Source: Bacilli bacterium
GTDB lineage: Bacteria; Bacillota_I; Bacilli_A; RF39; UBA660
NCBI GenBank assembly: GCA_017450205.1
Contig: JAFSVF010000013.1
Span: 1 to 64,000, forward strand
Direction: 5' to 3'
DNA length: 64,000 nucleotides
The notes under the pieces were generated by a model that saw only the letters and a list, made by a program, of their open reading frames with translations, searched no databases and was not told where the DNA came from. Below are positions 45,613-55,156 of this stretch, one piece after another. Each line of letters opens with the position of its first letter. The stretch's first letter is position 1. The translations under genes were made by a program, and so were the position numbers.

Positions 45613-47814
45613 ATGAAGAGAGTATTTGAAAAAGAATTCTTTGGTAAGAAAATCATAGTTGAAAATGGCGAAATAGCTAAACAAGCTCATGGTGCTGTTT
45701 TAGTTAGATATGGTGATACTGTTGTTCTTTCTACTGCTGTAGTTGGAAACAATGCTAATATTTTAAGTGATTTCTTTCCATTAATGGTTTTATACCAAGA
45801 AAAATTATATTCAGTAGGTAAGATTCCTGGTGGATTTATTAAAAGAGAAGGTCGTCCTACAGATGCAGCTACATTAGCAGCTCGTATGATTGATAGACCT
45901 ATGAGACCATTATTCCCAGAAGACTTTAGAAATGAAGTTCAAGTTGTTAATACTGTACTTTCAGTTGATACTGATAATTCACCAGAATTAACTGCAATGT
46001 TTGGTTCATCTTTATGTACTTCAATTTCTAAGATTCCATTTGGTGGTCCAATCGCTGGTGTTAAAGTAGGTAGAGTAAATGGAGAATTTATAATTAACCC
46101 AACTCCAGCTGAGTTAGAAGTATCTGATATTGATTTAACAGTTGCAGGTACTAAGGAAGCAATTAATATGGTTGAAGCAGGTTCTAAAGAAGTATCTGAA
46201 GAAGATATGTTAGAAGCTTTAATGGTTGGTCATGAAGCAGTAAAAGAACTATGTGCTTTTCAAGAAGAAATTATTAGTGAAATTGGTGTTGAAAAGATGG
46301 AATATGAACGTCTTGAAATCGAAGATTCACTAAGAGAAGAAATTAAAGAATTAGCAAGTGAAAAACTTGATAAAGCTATGCGTATTAAAGCTAAACTTGA
46401 AAAATATGCTGCTATTGATGCTGTAAAAGAAGAAGTTATTAATAAGTATGTTGAAGAAAATAGTGATTTAGATAAAGATGAATTAGAAGTTTTAACTACT
46501 AAAGTTAAACTAGTTCTTGAATCAATTGAATATGATATCTTTAGAGGAATTACTGTTAATGAACATGTAAGAGCTGATGGAAGAAAGATGGATGAAATTA
46601 GACCACTTGATGCTCAAGTTGATTTACTTCCAAGAACTCATGGTTCTGCTTTATTTACAAGAGGAGAAACTCAAGCATTAGCTATTACTACATTAGGTGC
46701 TTTAAATGAATATCAAGCATTTGATGGTATTTCGTTAGAAACTCAAAAACATTTTATGTTACATTATAATTTCCCTGCATTCTCTGTAGGTGAAACAGGA
46801 AGATATGGAAGTCCAGGAAGAAGAGAAATTGGACATGGAGCTTTAGGTGAAAGATGTTTAAGACAAGTTATGCCTAGCGAAGAAGATTTCCCTTATACTG
46901 TTAGAGTTGTATCTGAAATTTTAGAATCAAATGGATCATCATCACAAGCTACTATTTGTGCTGGTTGTATGTCATTAATGGCTGCAGGTGTTCCATTAAA
47001 AGCTCCAGTTGCTGGTATTGCAATGGGTCTTATAACTTCTAAAGATGAGAGTGAATATGAAATTTTAACTGATATTCAAGGTATGGAAGATCACCTAGGT
47101 GATATGGACTTTAAAGTAGGTGGAACAAGAAAAGGTATTTGTTCTCTACAAATGGATATCAAGATTAAAGGTATTAATAAAGAAATTTTAGGAAAAGCAT
47201 TAATGCAAGCTAAAAAAGCTCGTATGGAAATTTTAGATGTTATGGAAGCATGTATTCCAGAACCAAGAAAAGATGTTTCTCCATATGCTCCTAAGATAGA
47301 AACATTTATGATTAATCCAGATAGAATTAAAGATGTTATTGGAAAAGGTGGAGAAACTATTACTAATATCATTTGTACTGCTTCTAACGTAGATACAGTT
47401 CAAGATATTAATGCAGTTAAGATTGATGTTGAAGAAACAGGACAAGTAATTATTTATCATACTGATAGAGAAGTTATTAATAAAGCTGCTGAAATGATTA
47501 AGAATATTGTTAGAGAAGTTGAAACTGGTGTTAAATATGAAGGAAAAGTAGTTAAAGTTGAAGACTTTGGTGCTTTTGTTGAATTATGGCCTGGATGTGA
47601 AGGATTAGTTCATGTTTCTAAACTTGCTCATGAAAGAGTAGATAAAGCTTCCGATGTTGTTTCAGTTGGAGATAAGATTATGGTTGTTTCTTTAGGATAT
47701 GATAATAGAGGTAGATTAAATCTTTCTAGAAAAGATGCTTTACCAAAACCTGTTAAAAAAGAAAAAGTAGAAGAAAAGAAACAAGAAGAAAATAAAGAAG
47801 AAAGTGCTGAATAA
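45613..47814 (+). CDS. pnp: Polynucleotide phosphorylase
   Basis: 733 residues. Two RNase PH domains (VLSTAVVGN; IKREGRPTDAATLAARMIDR; second catalytic domain with LFTRGETQALA, ETGRYGSPGRREIGHGALGE and ICAGCMSLMAAGVPL), a helical linker, a KH domain (VIGKGGETITNII) and a C-terminal S1 domain (YEGKVVKVEDFGAFVEL). Degrades RNA 3' to 5' with phosphate. The Lys/Glu tail is short. AAAAGGAGATAAATT precedes the ATG; follows rpsO as in most bacteria. Confidence 0.98.
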   Translation: MKRVFEKEFFGKKIIVENGEIAKQAHGAVLVRYGDTVVLSTAVVGNNANILSDFFPLMVLYQEKLYSVGKIPGGFIKREGRPTDAATLAARMIDRPMRPLFPEDFRNEVQVVNTVLSVDTDNSPELTAMFGSSLCTSISKIPFGGPIAGVKVGRVNGEFIINPTPAELEVSDIDLTVAGTKEAINMVEAGSKEVSEEDMLEALMVGHEAVKELCAFQEEIISEIGVEKMEYERLEIEDSLREEIKELASEKLDKAMRIKAKLEKYAAIDAVKEEVINKYVEENSDLDKDELEVLTTKVKLVLESIEYDIFRGITVNEHVRADGRKMDEIRPLDAQVDLLPRTHGSALFTRGETQALAITTLGALNEYQAFDGISLETQKHFMLHYNFPAFSVGETGRYGSPGRREIGHGALGERCLRQVMPSEEDFPYTVRVVSEILESNGSSSQATICAGCMSLMAAGVPLKAPVAGIAMGLITSKDESEYEILTDIQGMEDHLGDMDFKVGGTRKGICSLQMDIKIKGINKEILGKALMQAKKARMEILDVMEACIPEPRKDVSPYAPKIETFMINPDRIKDVIGKGGETITNIICTASNVDTVQDINAVKIDVEETGQVIIYHTDREVINKAAEMIKNIVREVETGVKYEGKVVKVEDFGAFVELWPGCEGLVHVSKLAHERVDKASDVVSVGDKIMVVSLGYDNRGRLNLSRKDALPKPVKKEKVEEKKQEENKEESAE

Positions 47815-47826
47815 GCACTTTTTTTA
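47801..47826 (+). terminator. Terminator of pnp
   Basis: AAAGTGCT, loop GAATA, AGCACTTT, T run; the stop codon is in the loop. Confidence 0.9.
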
Positions 47827-47875
47827 TTGTATTAAACTTCTAAGAAAATTATAATGATATTAGATGGTGATGTTT

Positions 47876-49327
47876 ATGTTTAAGTCTAAGAAGAAAATAA
47901 TTATTTTTATAGTTGTTTTTGTAATTGTTTTAGGTTTAGTAAGTTTTTTATCAGTACAGTTATTAACTCCTAAATTTAAAACATCAAATTTTAACGGTGT
48001 GGTTTCTAAAGTTTATAATGATGATTTAGAATTCAATGATGTTTGTTATGGTAATGCATTTTCATGTAAAAATGTTAAACCAGAAATAATTGGTGATTAT
48101 GACATAAATAATGTAGGAGTTTATGAAGTTGAATATGTTTTTGAATATAAAGGTCATACTTTTAAAAAGAATGGTGTTTTAAATGTTGTAGATAATGAAA
48201 AGCCTGTAATTACTAAAAGTGATGAGGATATTCATGTATGTCCTAATAATGGTAAGATTTTAGAAGGTAATATTACAGCTAGTGATTCATATGATGGTGA
48301 TATTAGTAATAAATTAAGTTTCAATTATGATAGATCTACTAACAAATTATTTGTTTCTGTAAGTGATTCAAGTGGAAATAAAAAAGATGAATTTTATGAT
48401 GTTGTAGCAAGTGATCAAGTTCCACCAGTAATTACAATTAATGGTGATAGTACAATTAGTATAAAGAATGGTAGCGAGTATAGTGATTTGGGTGCTAGTG
48501 CTATAGATAATTGCGATGGTGAAGTAGAAGTATCTGTTCATAATCCTGTAAATGCTAAAAAAAATGGTACATATGAAGTAATTTATACTGCAAAGGACTC
48601 ATTTGATAATGTATCTGAGGTAAAAAGAACAGTTAAAGTTTATTCTTCTAGTACAAGTTCTGGTGGTAATAGTTATTCTTGTGAAGGAAAAATTAAATAT
48701 AGTTGTGGTGGAAGTGGTAAAGTTATATATTTAACTTTTGATGATGGACCTTCAGGTTATACAAATAAACTTTTAGATGTATTAAAACAATATAATGTTA
48801 AAGCTACTTTCTTTATTACAGGAAATGGTAGTGATGATGTAATTAGAAGAGAATATAATGAAGGTCATACAGTTGCACTTCATTCTTATACTCATAACTA
48901 CGGTCAAATATATGCTTCGATGGATGCTTATTTTGCAGATTTAGAAAGAATAAATGATAGAGTAGAAAGAATAACTGGTCATAGATCTAATATTGTAAGA
49001 TTCCCTGGTGGTTCTTCTAATACTGTTAGTAAAAAAAGTAAGTGTATTATGACAGCTCTTGCTCATGAACTTACTAATAGAGGCTATGTTTATTATGATT
49101 GGAATATATCTAGTGGAGATGCTGGAGGAACTACTAGTACAGATCAAGTCTATTTAAATGTGGTAAATCGTTTAGGTAATGGGAAATATGTTGTTTTACA
49201 ACATGATTCCAAAGGATATTCAGTAAATGCTGTAGATAGAATTATACAATATGGTTTAAGTAATGGTTATACTTTTGAAAAACTTGAGAGTAATTCAATG
49301 ACTTGTCATCATGGGACTGCCAATTAG
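47876..49327 (+). CDS. Membrane-anchored polysaccharide deacetylase with Ig-like domains
   Basis: 483 residues from the ATG after GGTGATG; earlier in-frame codons at 47864-47870 lie in the ribosome site. Membrane helix at ~9-29; two Ig-like cadherin/DUF5011-type domains (DNEKPVITKSDEDIHV; PPVITINGDSTISIKNGSEY); then the NodB deacetylase domain with TFDDGPSG, the metal site HSYTHNYG, and RFPGGSS. Similar enzymes remove acetyl groups from peptidoglycan sugars, giving lysozyme resistance. A Ser/Gly linker with a Cys pair (YSCEGKIKYSCGG) joins the parts. Confidence 0.9.
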   Translation: MFKSKKKIIIFIVVFVIVLGLVSFLSVQLLTPKFKTSNFNGVVSKVYNDDLEFNDVCYGNAFSCKNVKPEIIGDYDINNVGVYEVEYVFEYKGHTFKKNGVLNVVDNEKPVITKSDEDIHVCPNNGKILEGNITASDSYDGDISNKLSFNYDRSTNKLFVSVSDSSGNKKDEFYDVVASDQVPPVITINGDSTISIKNGSEYSDLGASAIDNCDGEVEVSVHNPVNAKKNGTYEVIYTAKDSFDNVSEVKRTVKVYSSSTSSGGNSYSCEGKIKYSCGGSGKVIYLTFDDGPSGYTNKLLDVLKQYNVKATFFITGNGSDDVIRREYNEGHTVALHSYTHNYGQIYASMDAYFADLERINDRVERITGHRSNIVRFPGGSSNTVSKKSKCIMTALAHELTNRGYVYYDWNISSGDAGGTTSTDQVYLNVVNRLGNGKYVVLQHDSKGYSVNAVDRIIQYGLSNGYTFEKLESNSMTCHHGTAN

Positions 49328-49418
49328 TGTAAAAAGAATATTATTTATTTAACTTTATAGATTATTTTATTTAATTGTGATATATTTAATGTATAAAAAT
49401 AATAGGAGGAGAATAGAT

Positions 49419-50339
49419 ATGAAAAAATTATTTGCTGGTTTAGCTGCCATTTTAGCACTTGCTCCAGTAGTTGCAAATGCTGCAAGTTATACTGCTGGAC
49501 AATATGTTAATTTTGCCGGAACTGCTGAAGATGCACAAAATTTCCGTAGTGAAAATTATGATGAATGGATTTTAAATAATTCGGGAGTTGGTACTTTATA
49601 TATTGAAGATACTACTCATACTGATAGTGATGGAAATAAATATTTAAAGGTTATGTCATTATTTAATATAATGACAAATTTTAATAACGAAGGTGAGATT
49701 GATGATTCTGCTTTTGGTGATGTTATTGAAGTTATAAGAGAACATGTTAATTATCCATATGGATATTCTGCATCTGGTTCAACTGTAGATGTTTCTATTG
49801 CTACTAAAGAAGAAGCAATGAAATTATTTGGTGTTAGTAATGTTAATGATTCTATTACTTTAACAGGAGATATTAAAGCTGCATTTGCAATGATGGCAGA
49901 GAGTGCCATTACTGATACATTCTATCTTTATACTAATACTAAAGATACTAGTGTTGCAGGTAATTATTTTGCTGTTGAAATTAAAAAATCTGCAAATGAA
50001 ATTACTTCAGCTAAATTTGTAAGTCATGCATTAGATAATGTTAATGCTTATGTAATTCCAGTTATAGAAATGAACTCTGCATATGTATGTTCTGGTGAAA
50101 CAGAAGAAGAATATGCATGTTATGAATGTCCAAGTGAAAATAATAAAACTATTTTATCTTGGTTCAAAAAAGGTTCTCAATCTGCTAATTGTAAAGAAGT
50201 AGATAAACCTAAATCAAAATGCGCTACATCTCCTAAAACAGGTGTTGATAGTTATTTAATACCATCTGCAATTGTACTTGGTGTTTGTGCTATCGTATTA
50301 ACTGTTCTTAAGAGAAAAGATGCATTTAAAGCAATTTAG
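49419..50339 (+). CDS. Secreted surface protein with SPKTG sorting-type signal
   Basis: 306 residues from the ATG after AGGAGGAGAA; the frame is open 42 bases upstream but without a site. Clear signal peptide: KKLFAGLAAILALAPVVANA, cut before ASY. The mature part is Thr/Asp-rich with no domain I know; four Cys cluster near the end (VCSGETEEEYACYECPS). The C-terminus is SPKTG, a hydrophobic stretch (YLIPSAIVLGVCAIVLTVL) and KRK, the layout of a sortase substrate. [SN]PxTG rather than LPxTG is the class reported for Clostridioides difficile sortase B. No sortase gene is in the window. Confidence 0.8.
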   Translation: MKKLFAGLAAILALAPVVANAASYTAGQYVNFAGTAEDAQNFRSENYDEWILNNSGVGTLYIEDTTHTDSDGNKYLKVMSLFNIMTNFNNEGEIDDSAFGDVIEVIREHVNYPYGYSASGSTVDVSIATKEEAMKLFGVSNVNDSITLTGDIKAAFAMMAESAITDTFYLYTNTKDTSVAGNYFAVEIKKSANEITSAKFVSHALDNVNAYVIPVIEMNSAYVCSGETEEEYACYECPSENNKTILSWFKKGSQSANCKEVDKPKSKCATSPKTGVDSYLIPSAIVLGVCAIVLTVLKRKDAFKAI

Positions 50340-50347
50340 TTAAATTA

Positions 50348-50377
50348 AACTATTAGTTATATACTAATAGTTTTTTT
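50348..50377 (+). terminator. Terminator
   Basis: AACTATTAGT and ACTAATAGTT pair across TATAT, followed by seven T. Confidence 0.85.
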
Positions 50378-50464
50378 GTGTCTAATTTTACCAAATAATT
50401 AAAATATTGCTTAGATATTATCATAATGATATAATTTGTATGTAAGATAGGAATGACAAATTAT

Positions 50465-51136
50465 ATGAAGAAAATGACAATTATGGTAACCTTAGTTTTA
50501 TTATTTGGTATTTCATTAGCTGTTATTATTCCATTTAATTTAATAAATAAAACTGATAATAAAGTTAGTCAATCAGGTAATGTTGAACAATCTCCAAAAG
50601 CAGAAAAGAATGAGAGTGAAGACCTTGTTCCTTTTGGTGTACCTAGTGATGAATCTAAAGATTCAGATTACGTAGATAATGGAGTTTATCCTTATAGTAA
50701 TCCTCCTGAAATATATGATGATGGATCAATTGTTTACGATGGAATGACAGTAACAGAATTAACTAATAAGCTTAATAAAAGTTTGAGAGGTTTTGTTACT
50801 AATACTGGATATTTATTCGCTGATTATACTAGAAAAACAGGTTTAGATCCTTATTTAGCAGTTGCTATTATGTTACATGAAAGTGGTTGTAATGGTACTT
50901 GCTCTAATTTAGCTGTTAATTATTATAATTTTGGTGGTTTTAGAAGTACAGGAAGTAATTGGTATCATTATGATACATTTGATGAAGGTATGAATGCATT
51001 TTTAAATGTAATTTATAATAATTATTATTCTCAAGGTTTAACTACTCCTGAAGCTATCGTATGTAAATATAACGCTTGTAGTGAACATTGGGTTAGTCAA
51101 GTAAGAGATTATATGAATACTATAAGAAATAGGTGA
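50465..51136 (+). CDS. Exported glucosaminidase/lysozyme-like protein
   Basis: 223 residues. ATG 50465 is preferred: AGGA ends 12 bases before it, whereas it abuts ATG 50453. N-terminal helix (~5-22) serves as signal or anchor; an acidic Ser/Pro linker; then a lysozyme-superfamily domain with DPYLAVAIMLHESGCNG, whose Glu is the probable catalytic acid, FGGFRSTGSNWYHYDTFDEG and a C-terminal helix. This fits glucosaminidases that trim peptidoglycan. Two Cys near HESGC and NGTC may pair. It is four bases ahead of a small repeat protein, likely co-transcribed. Confidence 0.75.
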   Translation: MKKMTIMVTLVLLFGISLAVIIPFNLINKTDNKVSQSGNVEQSPKAEKNESEDLVPFGVPSDESKDSDYVDNGVYPYSNPPEIYDDGSIVYDGMTVTELTNKLNKSLRGFVTNTGYLFADYTRKTGLDPYLAVAIMLHESGCNGTCSNLAVNYYNFGGFRSTGSNWYHYDTFDEGMNAFLNVIYNNYYSQGLTTPEAIVCKYNACSEHWVSQVRDYMNTIRNR

Positions 51137-51140
51137 TAAT

Positions 51141-51374
51141 ATGAATAATTTAGTTAATACTAATAATAATGATGTCCTTGTTTTAAATGACGAAAAGAAT
51201 AATATAATTACAAAAGAGGTTAATGATAATGATATCTTAGTAAAAGAAGATACTAAAAAAGATATACTTGTTCAAGAAGAAAAGGATAATGATGTATTAG
51301 TTCTTCAAGAAAAAGATAATGATTTATTAGTTAAAAATGAATCAGATAATGATATTTTAGTTCAAAAAAAATAA
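51141..51374 (+). CDS. Small acidic repeat protein with D-N-D-[IV]-L-V units
   Basis: 77 residues. Nearly all of it is a tandem repeat of about 10-11 residues: NNDVLVLNDEK, NDNDILVKEDTK, KKDILVQEEKD, DNDVLVLQEKD, DNDLLVKNESD, DNDILVQKK. Hydrophobic I/V-L-V triplets alternate with acidic turns. No signal peptide; cytoplasmic unless exported by an unknown route. No family recognised. Overlaps the operon of the glucosaminidase-like gene (GGTGATAAT before the ATG). It resembles in style, not in sequence, the larger LDEDP repeat protein at 631-1497. Confidence 0.75.
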   Translation: MNNLVNTNNNDVLVLNDEKNNIITKEVNDNDILVKEDTKKDILVQEEKDNDVLVLQEKDNDLLVKNESDNDILVQKK

Positions 51375-51396
51375 GAGGAGTAATCCTCTTTTTTTA
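51373..51396. terminator. Terminator between convergent genes
   Basis: AAGAGGA, loop GTAA, TCCTCTT, T run; the repeat gene's stop is at its left edge. Confidence 0.85.
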
Positions 51397-52329
51397 TAGA
51401 ATATTATCATCAAAACCAAATTTTATTTTTGATATATAAATAGGTCTTTGTTTAGTTTCCATATATATTCTTGCTACATATTCTCCAATTAAACCAAGTA
51501 ATGTAAGTATTACTCCACCAAGAAGTAATAAAACACACATTATTGATGCAAAACCAGGAATATCTTTACCTAATATAAGTGTTTTTATTATTAAATATAC
51601 TAAATATATAAATGAAAATATAGAAATTGTTGATCCTAAATATAATGCTAGCTTCATTGGTGATGTTGAAAAGTTTAGAATACCATCAATTGCATAATTA
51701 ATTTGTTTTCTAAAATTAAATTTTGATTTACCGTGTAATCTTTTATCAGGTGTGTATTTTAAGTATTTAACATTAAAACCAGTCCATGCAAATAATCCTT
51801 TTGTAAATCTATTTGTTTCTTTTAAATCTATTAAAGTTTTTGCAACATAGTTTCTGATAGTTCTAAAATCGGATGCTCCAACTTCAAAATTATAATGAGT
51901 TATTCTAGTCATAAGTTTATAGAATGACTTTTTCATTTTCTTTTGAATAAATGATTCATTTGTATAACTGTTTACCATTGCTACTTCATCATAATCTTCA
52001 TTTTTATTTAGGAAATCAATCATTTCTAATATATGTTTTGGATGTTGTTGTAGATCTGAATCAATAATTGATATGTATTTACCAGTTGATTCTTTTAATC
52101 CAGCATATATAGCGGCATCTTTGCCAAAGTTTCTTGTAAAAGATATTATTTTTATATGATTAGTATCTTTTTTATATACTTTAATTAAATTAGATAATGT
52201 TTTATCGGTTGATCCATCATCTATGAATATTAAGTTGTATTTAATATCTTTTAAAGTATTAGATAGCTCTTTATATAATGGTTCGATATTATCTTCTTCA
52301 TTAAATGTTGGTATTATTACATCTAGCAT
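51394..52329 (-). CDS. Family 2 glycosyltransferase with C-terminal membrane anchor (GtrB/DPM1-like)
   Basis: 311 residues. GT-A fold: VIIPTFNEEDNIEPLYKEL, IDDGSTDKT, then the DxD-like SIIDSDLQQHP. Two C-terminal membrane helices (~225-290). Proteins of this layout transfer a sugar from a nucleotide to undecaprenyl phosphate, feeding GtrA-type flippases. A GtrA-family protein is encoded at 17618 in this window, 34 kb away. Start follows AATGAGGTGATTAT. Confidence 0.88.
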   Translation of the reverse strand: MLDVIIPTFNEEDNIEPLYKELSNTLKDIKYNLIFIDDGSTDKTLSNLIKVYKKDTNHIKIISFTRNFGKDAAIYAGLKESTGKYISIIDSDLQQHPKHILEMIDFLNKNEDYDEVAMVNSYTNESFIQKKMKKSFYKLMTRITHYNFEVGASDFRTIRNYVAKTLIDLKETNRFTKGLFAWTGFNVKYLKYTPDKRLHGKSKFNFRKQINYAIDGILNFSTSPMKLALYLGSTISIFSFIYLVYLIIKTLILGKDIPGFASIMCVLLLLGGVILTLLGLIGEYVARIYMETKQRPIYISKIKFGFDDNIL

Positions 52330-52438
52330 ATAATCACCTCATTAAAATTATAACTTAATTATAGTGAATTTGAAAATAAAATGTACATTTTTTATTATCT
52401 TATGTTATACTTATATTAGCGATAGGATGGTGTTAAAA

Positions 52439-53179
52439 TTGAAAATAAAAAAAGAGAAGAAAGCAACAGTAGTACCAGCTGAAAAGAAAGGTGCTGAGAA
52501 TGTAGTTACTAAGAAAAAATTTAATTTTAAAGAAACGTTTAATAGAATTTTTAATAGTATCAAAAAAGGTTTTGGTTCATTAGTTATTTTAGTAAAAAAT
52601 CATAAAGGAATTTCAATTGCTACGTTAGTAGTATTAATTGCAGCAATTGCAGGATTAGTATTTATACCAAGTCATTCTTCACCTGAAAAAACAATGAAGA
52701 ATCATTTAAATGATATTGGTGTTAAATTCTATGAAGATTTCTATTTCAAATCAGCAGGTAATGGTGATGCTGAAAAAAGAAAAGAATTCTTAGCTAAATA
52801 TGAACAAATGGGAATTAAAGTTTCGTTAGATAACCTTGTCAGATATTATGTTACTACTGATTCATATAAAGAATTAGAAAATGCTAAAAATGATGCAACA
52901 GTTACTGAAAGAGTAGAAGCACTTGAAAAAGAATGGTTCCAAGATAAGAAATATAATTGTGATAAAGATAATACTAAAGTTATTATTTATCCTCAAGCTC
53001 CATTTGAACAAGCAAGTGATTATAAAATTGAATTAGTTACTGTTTGCGGTTTCAAAGATGATGACAAAAGTGTAACAACAACTAGTCAAAAGAAAAAAGA
53101 TGATAATACAGTAACAACTACTAAAAATGCTGAAGCTACTGATCAAAAGACAACTAAAAAAACTACAAAGAAAAAATAA
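52439..53179 (+). CDS. Hypothetical membrane-anchored surface protein with Thr/Lys-rich tail
   Basis: 246 residues using TTG 52439, eight bases after AGGATGG; ATG 52427 and GTG 52430 in the same frame overlap that site. Lys-rich cytoplasmic part (1-55), a membrane helix (~58-78), an extracellular ~130-residue domain starting SPEKTMKNHLNDIGVKFYED, with a Cys pair (NCDKD; VCGFK), and a Thr/Lys tail (TTTSQKKKDDNTVTTTKNAE). The domain, with a C...C end and a preceding YEDFYF helix, is close in style to those at 26766 and 27588. No known family. Confidence 0.75.
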   Translation: MKIKKEKKATVVPAEKKGAENVVTKKKFNFKETFNRIFNSIKKGFGSLVILVKNHKGISIATLVVLIAAIAGLVFIPSHSSPEKTMKNHLNDIGVKFYEDFYFKSAGNGDAEKRKEFLAKYEQMGIKVSLDNLVRYYVTTDSYKELENAKNDATVTERVEALEKEWFQDKKYNCDKDNTKVIIYPQAPFEQASDYKIELVTVCGFKDDDKSVTTTSQKKKDDNTVTTTKNAEATDQKTTKKTTKKK

Positions 53180-53200
53180 AAGTGGATTAATCCACTTTTT
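53178..53200. terminator. Bidirectional terminator
   Basis: AAAGTGGATTAATCCACTTT palindrome with A and T tracts, shared by converging genes. Confidence 0.85.
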
Positions 53201-53957
53201 TTAGTATATCTAAAATATGTCTTCCAGCTCCTAGTAGTTCTGGTCTTTCACATGTTTGTAGGTGATATTTTATTAACATATTTAATTCTTCATCATTCAT
53301 AGAGTTGATTTCTTTTTTTAAATATTCTGCTGGTCCATCTTGGCTTAATATTTTAACTCTTTCTAATTTTGCATCGTTCATTAAACTATTAATGTCTTCT
53401 AATCTAACATAAGTATAAAGATCTGTCGGTTTATTAATTATTTTAAAAGATTCGTCTAATTGATTTTTAATATTTAATATTTCTTTTTCTTTAAATGCAT
53501 GTGTTATTACAGCATATTCATTCATACAATAACTTATGAAGATAATACCATTATTTTTACAAACTCTTTTAGCTTCTATTAAAGCTTGTAGTTTTTCTTC
53601 ATAACTAATTAAATGATATAAGGGTCCAAATAGAATGACTCCATCAAATGTATTATCTTTAAACTTTGATAAATTAATTGCATTACCCTGAATACATTTT
53701 ATATTTGGATTTTTGATTTCTATCTCTTTTAAATTGTGTTTAACTAATTCAAAAGCAGTAACATTATATCCATCTTCATATAATGGAATAGAGTAGGCAC
53801 CAGTTGCAGCTCCTACATCTAATATATTTGATCCTTTTTTAAGATATTTTTTTATGTATGTTAGACCTGTAATATATTCAACTTGAGCATGTCTAGTTTT
53901 TAATCTTTTATCTTCATTATGTTTGTTATAGTGTTTAATTAAATTTTCTTCGTTCAT
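53187..53957 (-). CDS. Class I SAM-dependent methyltransferase
   Basis: 256 residues. SAM-binding motif I is NILDVGAATGAYSIPL, followed by an acidic loop after VTAFELV and the post-motif NTFDGVILFGPLYHL. The ~90-residue C-terminal part is helical. Substrate unknown; similar proteins methylate small molecules. ATG 53957 is chosen over the in-frame GTG nine bases before, which lies in GTGAT serving as its weak ribosome site. Confidence 0.85.
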   Translation of the reverse strand: MNEENLIKHYNKHNEDKRLKTRHAQVEYITGLTYIKKYLKKGSNILDVGAATGAYSIPLYEDGYNVTAFELVKHNLKEIEIKNPNIKCIQGNAINLSKFKDNTFDGVILFGPLYHLISYEEKLQALIEAKRVCKNNGIIFISYCMNEYAVITHAFKEKEILNIKNQLDESFKIINKPTDLYTYVRLEDINSLMNDAKLERVKILSQDGPAEYLKKEINSMNDEELNMLIKYHLQTCERPELLGAGRHILDILKKVD

Positions 53958-54034
53958 ATAAATCACATGTATATATTATTAAAAATTTTTAAATATGGCA
54001 AGTTTATGTGCTATTATGTATTTAGGTGATAAAT

Positions 54035-54340
54035 ATGTCTAATATAAGAGTGAATAGTGGAATTCATTATAATAATTCAAGATATTCTAGTGACAAAATT
54101 GATGCAGTAAAAAAAACGGATACATATAATAAAGTTAGAACATTAAGGGACGATGAAGAAACTATGATTTATAATTCTAAAAAAACAGAAGAATTAAATG
54201 ATAATGAAAAGAATGCTTTATTAAATGAGATTGATAAAAGTAAAACTTCAGAAATGACTTCATATGATTTCTATGAAAAGGAACAATTTACATCAAATAT
54301 AAATAAAGATATTTTATTGAGTAAAAATAAGACAAAATAA
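54035..54340 (+). CDS. Hypothetical small charged protein
   Basis: 101 residues from the ATG after AGGTGATAA. Highly polar, no membrane segment, no Cys; sequence such as KTEELNDNEKNALLNEIDKS predicts helix in the middle and disorder at both ends. No family recognised. Single gene between two terminators, on the strand opposite its neighbours. Confidence 0.65.
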   Translation: MSNIRVNSGIHYNNSRYSSDKIDAVKKTDTYNKVRTLRDDEETMIYNSKKTEELNDNEKNALLNEIDKSKTSEMTSYDFYEKEQFTSNINKDILLSKNKTK

Positions 54341-54342
54341 AG

Positions 54343-54363
54343 AGTAGGTTAATACCTACTTTT
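54343..54363. terminator. Bidirectional terminator
   Basis: AGTAGGT, loop TAAT, ACCTACT, T run. Confidence 0.8.
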
Positions 54364-54364
54364 A

Positions 54365-55156
54365 TTATTCATCTTTATTTGTTATTTTTTGTATTTGTTC
54401 AACTGCTTTAGTTGCACCTTGTTGACCATAAGCACTTAATATTTCGATTGGAATTGCAAATATAATTGTGTTTGATTGATCAGAAGATAAGTCATTAAGT
54501 GTTGCTAAAGTTCTTAAATGAAGAGCTCCAGGTGCACTACTTAATTCTCTTGCTGCTTCTGCTAAATTATTTGCAGCTTCTTTTTCACCAACAGCTTTAG
54601 TAATAACTGCTTGTTTCTCTCTTTCAGCTTCGGCAATTTTAGCAATTGTTCTTTGCATATCAGCTGGTAATTTAATATCTTTTAATTCAACGTTTTCAAC
54701 TTTGATTCCCCATGGATCTGATGCTGTATCAATTACTGTACAAATTTGAGTAGAGATTTTATCTCTTTGTGTAAGTAACTCATCAAGTGTAACAGCACCA
54801 ACTGCATTACGCATTGTTGTTTGAGCTAATTGAGATACTGCATATTTGTAATCTTCAACAGCACAAATTGCTTTTGATGCATCAAAGATTTTGTAATATA
54901 AAACTGCATTAATTTTAATTGTTACGTTATCTTTTGTTATTGCATCTTGTTCAGGTACGTCAACTGCTTTAGTACGTACGTCAACTTTTTGGAAACTTTG
55001 AATTATTGGTAATACTACATGCCAACCTGGATTTAGTTGTTTTTTATATTTACCAAATTCAAATAAAATTCCTTTCTCATATTCATTAATTTGTCTTATC
55101 GAATTTAAAATTATTATTAAAATGATAATACCTATTGTTATAAAAAATCCTTGCAT
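54365..55156 (-). CDS. SPFH/stomatin-family membrane protein (slipin)
   Basis: 263 residues. An N-terminal helix (~3-18), then the SPFH/band 7 domain: NEYEKGILFEFGKYKKQLNPGWHVVLP, VDVRTKAVDVPEQDAITKDN, MRNAVGAVTLDELLTQRDKI. A coiled-coil with EREKQAVITKAVGEKEAANNLAEA follows. Stomatin-like proteins scaffold membrane microdomains, often with an NfeD partner; no nfeD gene is adjacent. Confidence 0.92.
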   Translation of the reverse strand: MQGFFITIGIIILIIILNSIRQINEYEKGILFEFGKYKKQLNPGWHVVLPIIQSFQKVDVRTKAVDVPEQDAITKDNVTIKINAVLYYKIFDASKAICAVEDYKYAVSQLAQTTMRNAVGAVTLDELLTQRDKISTQICTVIDTASDPWGIKVENVELKDIKLPADMQRTIAKIAEAEREKQAVITKAVGEKEAANNLAEAARELSSAPGALHLRTLATLNDLSSDQSNTIIFAIPIEILSAYGQQGATKAVEQIQKITNKDE

